Shown here one piece after another: positions 55,870 through 64,000 of a stretch of DNA of 64,000 nucleotides. The stretch's first letter is position 1; each line of letters begins with the position of its first letter. The position numbers were made by a program, and so were the translations under genes. The stretch covers positions 558,001-622,000 of the forward strand of contig CAWUHX010000213.1 of NCBI GenBank assembly GCA_963922205.1. The letters are read 5' to 3'. A model generated the notes under the pieces. It ran no database searches, was not told where the DNA came from, and saw only the letters and a program-made list of their open reading frames with translations. The DNA comes from Romanomermis culicivorax (Eukaryota; Nematoda; Enoplea; Mermithida; Mermithidae).

Positions 55870-57540
55870 AACCATTCAAGCTGAATTATGAGATTGTGGG
55901 TAAAACGTGCTCTTAATTTCTAGATCTTCCTTAGGCTTAACTTAGGGTACAGCAGTTTTGCCAGACTTGAATTCACTGAAAAATTGGACACATTTCATGC
56001 AGGGAAAAGATATTTGAAATATTTATTTTCCAACGCTATAGAATATCAGAACCTGAATTTTCTTCTGGTGCTAAGAGCCAGAAATAATTATCAATATACA
56101 AGTCAAAGTAATATACCTATCGCGCATTTTTGAGCTTCAAATCATTTGAAAATTTTTCGATAAATAATTATGATTGGTACTGCCTGCAGATATATGAGAT
56201 TGAAAATTAAGGAAAAACGCTTCGTGCTGGGTTTCAATTCATTTATGATTTTTCACATTATTCTAGTGTGCGGTTATAAGAGATCATTCTAATTAGTGCT
56301 TATAGGTTCTATCTAATTATCAACATGTTATGGATAAATGTTTGATCCTGTGTTGTTTGTTGACAAATTTGATGAGAACTAACATTTTCTCGGTCCCTTT
56401 CCCAAAATTTTTTTGCATCTTCATAAAAATTTCGACTTTTATGAGATTAAAACATTTAGAGTGTAGAAATTTTTTCCCATTAGAAAATCAAAATTCTTGG
56501 TCGCTTGCCTAGTTTTTGAATTCTAGTTTCTCCAACTGAAAATTTATTAAATTCACTGAGAAATCGAACCTTCTGTCTGGAAATAAAAAGTAAAAAGATT
56601 CATTTTCCAGCGTTCTAGAATATTAAAATCCAGAAAAAATTTTCGGCACTGAGCGCCGAACTAACTACTCTAGTCCAGTCAAACTAATCTTTTTGTTCTG
56701 TCTCCAAAACTCGGAAAATTGGGTTTTAAATGCCTAAAACTGACATAGATCGAATGAAATACAAAAAACTAGTTTGTGATCATTTCTCCAATAAATTTAA
56801 GCAAATTTACTGATTTTAGTGAGCAACCAAAAATGTATCTGTGCAATCAAAATTTTTCCTCAAGTTGCACATTGCAACCACGTTTTTTTCTCAAATGGGG
56901 TGTTTTGAGGAAAAAGATTCTGAAATGAGAAAAAAAATTTTGGGTATGGTTCTCATTGAGGGAAAATTTTTGAGGAATTCAAAACTGAAAAGATGCATTT
57001 GGATGGACTTAAGAGTCAAAATCTTCCGGCCCCTTGCGCCAGTCCTGGGTATAATCTTGACTATTTTCTATCAGGCCGGCCTTTAGCATATCTACTTGGA
57101 CTTACTGATTAATGCTCAACAGTTTCCATCAATCAAGTTAGCTAGCTTGTTTCCTTTTCTAATTGTTACAGTTCATTATGTCGCCTAAATGTGAGATTTT
57201 TCATCAATTCTCTCAATTTTTCTCTCGATGCTTGGAATTTTTTAAACATTTGCAAACTGAACTTTTGCGTTTATTGAAGATGGAAATTGAAGACATCATT
57301 CTACTCTGCGATTTTAGAACTTCTGTTCATGAATATCTGTTGAAGAGATTTATTTTCCAGCATTTTAGGATATAAAACCCAAAAATTTTTCTGGCGCATT
57401 GCGCCGGAAAGGGGAATTAATTACAATTCATCAGTTTGATTTTAATTTATTTCTCAACGTTGTGAAGGTTCATTTTCCAGCGTTTTAGAAAGTGAAAATC
57501 CAAAAATTTTTCCGGCGCTCAGCGCCGGACCAAGAACTTA
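55870..57540 (+). repeat. Dispersed 65-bp unit ending in a GC hairpin
   Basis: Five units near 56030, 56590, 56985, 57345 and 57465. Each has TTTATTTTCCAGCGTTTTAG, then AAAATCC(A)GAAAAATTTT, then a GC-rich palindrome, best at 57510-57525 (CCGGCGCTCAGCGCCGG). The spaces between them look unique. Confidence 0.7.
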
Positions 57541-58940
57541 AGAAAATTAGATGATTCTAATCGGAATCACAGAACTGTTGATAGCAGATAAATTCATGAG
57601 AAATTTATCGTTAACTTGCTTTATCTGCTCCTACAGAACACCAATATGTTCTTGATGAGCTCATTTTGACTAACATAACCAGAATTTTCTCCATTTTTTC
57701 CTCATTTTTGCAGGTTTCTGACTACCTACAACAAAATGCCTGGGTATGCTCCTAAAATGCATAAAAAAGCATCCGTAGCTAAATTATAAGCATTTTTAAA
57801 AATGTGGAAAATTTTTGGAAAATGAGGAAAAAAATTTTGGGTCTGGTTCTCATGTGGAAAAAAATCTTCGAGGAAAAAAACGGTGTGTATATACATAAAA
57901 AAACAAAAAAAACCAAGAATTTTCGAAAGTCTCACTACAGTAAACGCAGTATAACATCATAACTGCTACTAGAGGAGCAGAATAAACATGCGCATCAGTC
58001 ATTGATGCAACTTAAAAAATTCGAATTGGTCCAATTCAGAAAAATGATGATTTTTTGTATCTAAAGTAACTTCAAACTTGTTAATGACAACTCAAAATTT
58101 TCAACTCGAATCTACTTAAAAATCAGTAATTATTCAACTAATTCAATTATTTTGAGTTACCCCAACACACTTGTCGTACTTGAATGGACCCATGAACTTT
58201 TTTTACAGTGCATGATACTGTTAATGAAACGTGTAACGTTACTCTTTTGAACAACATTATAGCATTGTAATGTATAACATTACCGGTATAACATTTTATG
58301 TTATACAGGAAATCATAAGATCTATATTGACCTTATGATAACGTACGAGGATCCTATGCTATACAGGTAATCATAAGATCTATGTTGATCTTATGACCAT
58401 CTTATCATATACCACGTACCGTATTATGTCTTACCACAAAAAATATCCTGAAATTTACTGATAACAAGCAGAGAATTAAAAAATGTGCTACAGCCTTTTC
58501 CATAATGATGTCTTTCATTAATTGGATACTTGTTTTTTGTGTGTAGAAAACTACCTGAAGCAGTAGTGCATAAGATCTATATAGACGTCACTTTTTCATA
58601 CAATAATTTTTTTCTATCATTAACAGTTTTAGCAGTATTTATCAACCTTTACAAAGCCCATCCTGTAAAATAATGCACACAAAATTTTTATCAAGAAAAA
58701 AATTATCGGTCCATATAAACCATATGTGCTACCATCGTCCACATAAGATCGGTGTATCCTTATATAAGCTAATATAAGCTTATATAAGCTTATGTTATAC
58801 CTAATGCACTACGAGACCTTATACACTACCCTATACTTGCTTATAAGTACTCGAAATCCTGGGACTGGTCTAGCATTACTACTAAAGACCTATGGTAAAT
58901 GATTAGCCAATATATAAGATTTTCATGCACAGTCAACTTT
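57541..58940. other. Intergenic downstream of TM2D2
   Basis: 58260-58860 has repeated CATAAGATCTAT and CTTATATAAGC words, some palindromic. No gene. Confidence 0.45.
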
Positions 58941-59020
58941 ACACTTTACATTACATCAAAAAATGCCATCATCGTTTAGTTTACACAAAGCAAGATTGCA
59001 TTCGAGTGTAAACTGAAAAA

Positions 59021-62000
59021 TCAATAATTCGGCATCCAATTCGACCCATCTTCGGGCGTAGTATGACCGCTGATCAATAGAATAATGTCCACGATCCACC
59101 AAACGCCCAAGCCGCCCAATGTGATCAATTTTCCCGTCGCTATGCCTGATTGACCCAAACAAAATCGATCTACGCCGAAAATGCCCAAAAATATGGAGTA
59201 AAGTAGCGTGGTCAAAAAATAGTGACCGGTGTACCTGGGGTAGAAAGATCACTTTACACTAAAGTGTGTAAATTAAATCAAATTTTTGTTACTTTACATG
59301 TGCATAATTGTGGATAAATTCTAGTAGCTTTACACTAAATTGTGTGAATCAAATTTTTGCTACTTTACATCAAATATTTAAAACCTTACGCTCGCATAAT
59401 CGAGAAAAAATCTGTCAGTTTACACTACACTAGAAAAAAATGAAGTGCTTCTTACTTTAAATACGGATAACAGGGTTGAGAAATCTGAATCACTTTACAC
59501 TAAATTTGTACATCAAATTTTTCATACTCTACAAACGGAAAACCGTGCAAAAAAATCCAAGTCAGTTTACACTACACTATGTAAGTCAAATTTGTCTTAG
59601 TTTTCACATATATACTTGTTGAAAGAAATCCGGGTCACTTTACACTGTAGTGTGTGAATCAAGGTTTCCATACCTTGCACATGAATAACTGTGAAGCCCG
59701 AGTCATTTTACACTATACTATGTCAATTGAATATTTCCTTACTACTTTACACATGAATAACTGCGAAAAAATCACAGTGACTTTACACATATAAACATGG
59801 AAAAGAAATCATTGTCACTTTACACTACATTGTACAAATAACTTTTTTCACTTTACACACATCATATATATGAAAACGAATCCTGATCACTTTACACTCG
59901 AGTGTTTGAGTCGAGGCTTTTCCACTTTGCATATGAAAAACAGTGGAATCCAAGTCATTTGTACACTACACTCTGTGCACTGAATTTTTCTTACTTTTAA
60001 ACAATTGGTCACCATGAAAAAAAGCATGTCATTTTACACAACATCATGGAAATCAAATATTTCTTACCTTACACTCGAATAATCGTTGAAAAAGCCACTT
60101 TACACTAAACTATGTGAATCGAAAATAAAATGTTACTTACTTTACACATGAATAACCGTAAAAAGAAATCTGAGTACTTTAACACTAAACTGCGCGAATC
60201 ACACTTTTCCTCTTTTACGAATATGAAGACTTTCTAGTCAATTCTAAATTCATCTGTGTAAATTAGATTTTTCACTCTGACACTCGGATATCAGTGCAGA
60301 AACTCCAACTCATTTTACACTATACAATGTGCGTAAATTGATTCTTCCTTCACAAGGAGATCCTTGAAAAAAGCGAGTCACTCTACACTACATGGTGTAT
60401 ATTAATTATTAACGACTTACATTCAGATGATCGTGAAAAAATCAGTTACTTGTGTAAATCATATTTTTCATACTTGAAAAATTGATAACTGTAAAAAATC
60501 CGATTCACTTTAAACTAAATCGTTTAAATCAAGTATTTCTCGCTTTACACAATGTTAACAGAGAAAAAGTCTAAGCCACTTTACACTACATTAACCAAGT
60601 TTTGCTTGCTTCACAAATGAATAACCGACGGAAAATTCAAGTCACTTTACACTACACAAGTTATTGTATATGAAATTTTTATTGCTTCACACACAGGTAG
60701 CCATGAAAAGAATTCAGAGTCATTTTAAACTAAACTGCGATTCACTTTACACTAGACTTTAAAAATCACATTACCTTTACTTCAAAACGGGGAACTGAGG
60801 AAAAAAATTTAACTTGCTTTACACTACACCGCATGAATCGAAAATTTTCAATTTACACATGGATAACTGTGGAGAAAATTAGAGTAACTTTACATTATAC
60901 TGCATCAATAAAATTGTCACCACTGCACACACAGATAACGGCGAAAAGAAATCCGAAGTACTTTACACTGTAATATGTAAATCAATTTTTCTCACTTCAC
61001 ACATCTATAACTTAAAGTTCCGCTTTACACCACATCCTGTACAGCAAATACATCACTTTACACTGCATCGTGTACACTGAATATACCACTTTACACTACA
61101 TAGTTTACATCAAATATTCCATGTTGTACTAAATAGTTTACTGCATTGAATATTTCTTACTTTACATTCATATAATCGTGAAAGAACCTGAGTCACTTTA
61201 CACCACATTTTTACTTTACACACAGATAACCGTGGAAAAATACGAATCACTCTACACTACACACTGTGTAATACGATGTTTACAGATGTATATACCTTCG
61301 AAAGTCCGAGTCACTTCACACAACACTGTGTAAATCAAATTTTTGTTACTTTTCACATAGACGACCGTGACAAGTAGCCGTGATCACTTTACACTAGTAT
61401 GTGTAAATTCACATTTTTCTTTCTTCGCAAGCAAGTACGCGTAAGACGAATCTCACTTTAAACTACACTGTGTAAATCAAAATTTTTGTACTTTACCCAC
61501 TTCACTGTGTAAAACGAAGTGCATTACACTGTGTGAAAACTTTACACTACACTGTGTAAAAACTTTACACTACACTGTGTAAAACTTTACACTACACTGT
61601 GTAAAAACTTTACACTACACTGTGTAAATCAAAATTTTTGTATTTTACTCACTTCACTGTGTAAAACGAAGTTTTCTGAGTTTACACATGTATATGCCTA
61701 GAAATTCCGAGACACTTTACAATACACTGTGTAAAAACTTTACACTACACTGTGTAAAAACTTTACACTACACTGTGTAAATCAAAATTTTTGTACTTTA
61801 CTCACTTCACTGTGTAAAACGAAGTTTTCTGAGTTTACACATGTATATGCCTAGAAAATTCCGAGACACTTTACAATACACTGTGTAAAAACTTTACACT
61901 ACACTGTGTAAAAACTTTACACTACACTGTGTAAATCAAATTTTTGTACTTTACTCACTTCACTGTGTAAAACGAAGTTTTCTGAGTTTACACATGTATA

Positions 62001-62793
62001 TGCCTAGAAACTCCGAGTCACTTTACAATACACTGTATAAATCGAGTTTTTCTAACTTTACACGCAGATAACCGTGGAAAAATACGATGCGCTTTACACT
62101 ACACTGTCGATCAAAATTTCTTACCTTACAAGCGGAAAACAGGAAAAATCATTTAATATTGTAATACTTACACATGGATAACAGTGAAAAATAAGGTTCA
62201 CTTTACACTACATGGCGGGATTCAAATTTTCCTTACTTTACACATGGATAAGCCTGAAAAAAGTCAAATCACTTTACACTGTGAATCGGAATTTATTACT
62301 TTTTATGCGCAGGAAAGCGTGAAAAGAAACCTGAATCACATTACACTACACTGCGAAAAAAGAAGTTTTCTCAGTTTACGTTGAAAAAATACGACTTACT
62401 TTACACTACAGTGTGTAAATCAAAATTTATTTACTTTACGCATGGATAATGGTGAAAAATCTAGTTCACTTTACACTACACCGCATGATTCAAATTTTTC
62501 TTACTTTACACACGGATAACCGTGCCTCAAAAACGTCCTAGGCCCTTGGCATTCGATGCAATCTAGCGCTTTACACTTCAAAGCCGTTTTCTCCACTAGT
62601 TCCCATCGAGAACCGCCAAACTTTAAATTTACACCACGAAAATCTTCGCCATTTACACAACATGATCAAAATCTTTTTTTACCTTTACACAACCGTAACC
62701 CAATTCTTCTTTAGCGCTCTTGTTGCCTTGTAAATCCAAGGGCGGTTCGCATTCGATAAATTCCTCCGGTCTAGGAAAATTGCGCACTTTACA
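59021..62793 (-). CDS. TM2D2: TM2 domain-containing protein 2, last 3 exons
   Basis: Exons 62793-62683, 62620-62505 and 59234-59021 join in phase 0 (AAG/GTAAAA to AAATTTAAAG) and phase 2 (AA/GTAAGA to CTACCCCAG/G). They give about 146 residues to the stop. The order of features is diagnostic: Cys-rich ectodomain ([34 protein letters not shown]), then [20 protein letters not shown], the DRF motif between the two membrane helices (VDRFCLG), [20 protein letters not shown], and the terminal DGSNW. TM2D proteins are conserved animal membrane proteins; in Drosophila all three influence Notch signalling. The signal-peptide exon was not found and should lie at higher coordinates, perhaps outside the window. 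The 3270-bp second intron is a tandem array related to the preceding exon end. Confidence 0.95.
59240..62500 (-). repeat. TM2D2 intron satellite, about 69-bp unit
   Basis: About 45-50 diverged units fill the intron. In gene sense each unit reads roughly GGTTATCCATGTGTAAAGTA, then AGAAAAATTTGATT, then TACACAGTGTAGTGTAAAGT, then GACTCGGATTTTTTC. It holds two GTGTAAAG words, and TTTACAC..GTGTAAA can pair. Units at 61545-62030 are homogenised into a 22-bp subrepeat and a roughly 190-bp higher-order repeat. Confidence 0.9.
62621..62682 (-). repeat. 62-bp TM2D2 intron resembling one satellite unit
   Basis: The short intron starts GTAAAAAAAGATTTTGATC, contains TTGTGTAAATGG, GATTTTCGTGG and TGTAAATTTAAAG: the order of words in the satellite unit. 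Confidence 0.6.
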
Positions 62794-62799
62794 CTAAAA

Positions 62800-63340
62800 A
62801 ATACAACGTGTAATTGAGGTGTAAACTTACAAAAAGTTACAGTAAACCAGGGGCGTGGCTAGCGTAGTCGATTGGTTGCACGAATCTGTACAAAAATCGA
62901 TGTCCGAGCATCCAAATATGCATGGTGTAAAGATGCAAAAGGTTATGAAAAAGTCGCGCTGCATAAATTTACTGTAAAAACGTGTAAAGGAAGTTGTAAA
63001 GTACAGTAAACCACATTTTTAGAGAAATAATGTCTTATTCGGAAGCTTTCGAGACTTCCTCGATCGTAGGTCATCAGAAAGATCGTTAATTTGAAAGAAT
63101 CACTTTACACCATACGTAGTGTAAAGCGAGATTTTTAAACACTAATCGCCAAAAAATTCGAATTTTTCGAGAGAGGGGCTTCTCATGGACTGTTTTCGAG
63201 ATCACAAACCGAGCTCCTCGCAGTTTACACAGAAAATTGAATAAATCAGATTTTTTCAACACAAAACCAGTTTACAATAAAAAAAGTGTAAATATGAGTT
63301 TTCGAACAGTAATGGCCAAAAAATCCAAATTTTTTGGGTT
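62800..63340 (-). other. Upstream TM2D2 intron or 5' flank
   Basis: Mostly unique, with scattered GTGTAAA words. No signal-peptide exon could be assigned. Confidence 0.4.
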
Positions 63341-63349
63341 TTTCTTTTC

Positions 63350-64000
63350 GGCAAGGATCAATAACCTCAGAAAATTAGTTTACATTACCTAGACAATCAT
63401 AAACATACATGTAACCTCAGGAGATAAGTTTACACTACTCAGATCATAAAAAACATCGTTAACCATGGAAAATTAGTTTACATCAGCTATATAATTACAA
63501 ATATAAATAACCTCAGAATATTAGTTTACACTACCTAGACTAACAACACACTATTAACCTATGGAAGTCAGTTAACACTACTCAAACCATAGAAAACATC
63601 ATTAACCTCAGAAAGTTAGTTTACACTACCTAGATAATCAGTCAAAAACATCGATAATCTTAGTTTACACTACCTAAATCGTCCAAAACATCATCAGCTT
63701 AGAAAATTAGTCGACACTACGTAAATCACTAAATGTATCACTAAGCTCAGAAAATTAGTTAACACTACTTGCATAATCAGTTTACACTACACAGAACATA
63801 AAAAATATCAACGCTAGGAAATTACTTTACACTACGCTTATCTATCTCAGAAAAAAGTTCACACTACCTAGAAATCCAGAACATCAACAACCTTAATTCA
63901 CACAAGCTGGGCCATCAGAAAGAAAATTAGTTTACGCTGTTTAGATAATCTGGAACATAAAGAACGTTAGTTTACACTAAAAAAATCATGAAATATATCA
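63350..64000 (-). repeat. Second TTTACAC array, about 50-60-bp unit
   Basis: About 11-13 units in plus sense of CTCAGAAAATTAGTTTACAC, then TACCTAGATAATCA, then AAACATCATTAAC. It shares TTTACACTAC with the 69-bp satellite but has a different body. It runs off the window. Confidence 0.8.

Noticed and set aside
59240..64000. CRISPR-like or clustered regulatory-site array
   Set aside because: Units are diverged tandem repeats in an intron, explained by minisatellite growth; no spacers of constant length.

Overview
The window is AT-rich, repeat-dense animal DNA: short exons, GT-AG introns and many transposon relics. TTAGGC arrays occur at four places, and five reconstructed starts have an AG splice acceptor 0-13 bases before the ATG, as spliced-leader trans-splicing would leave. 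Both fit a nematode. An enoplean or mermithid-like worm is my guess; the sequence does not prove it. Most long open frames are artefacts of repeats. The real genes had to be assembled from short exons by matching splice sites and phases.

Genes. The surest is TM2D2 on the minus strand (59021-62793), whose introns are filled with a roughly 69-bp tandem repeat. A divergent rhodopsin-like receptor runs on the plus strand in three exons (30648-37504), with LTR, SINE, MITE and hAT debris in its introns. Minus-strand small genes are a secreted galectin-like protein (1642-2287) with a paralogue at 53969-54393, a 160-aa six-exon gene (11172-11979), a 127-aa gene (55342-55867), a possible secreted or membrane protein (15246-15540), a Cys-rich end (42872-43207), a two-exon end (43838-44446) and a terminal exon (29582-29948).

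Mobile DNA. Four families of solo LTRs are present, most with perfect target-site duplications: LTR-A (22453-23359, 50756-51643, fragment at 38051), LTR-B (3111-4525, 13248-14568, 49144-50349), LTR-C (5752-6169, 11989-12427, and one split by an LTR-B) and LTR-D (41568-41892). There is one degenerate CR1/L2-like LINE (23565-27535), one hAT element with an 8-bp duplication (36182-37072), a relic of a Polinton-like DNA polymerase (53059-53307), several MITE families, and tRNA-derived units often arranged as inverted pairs.

Standout observations. (1) The TM2D2 intron satellite matches the gene's own exon-intron junction. (2) LTR-C carries perfect heat-shock-element arrays plus a TATA box, and one sense-oriented copy ends ten bases before the start codon of the 160-aa gene. 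(3) Two copies of a fold-back element carry a (TTAGGC)n core between inverted arrays of a 14-bp unit.

Local repeat names (R-D, R-H and so on) are mine and have no database meaning. Coordinates of degenerate repeats are approximate; exon, LTR and hAT ends were read to the base.
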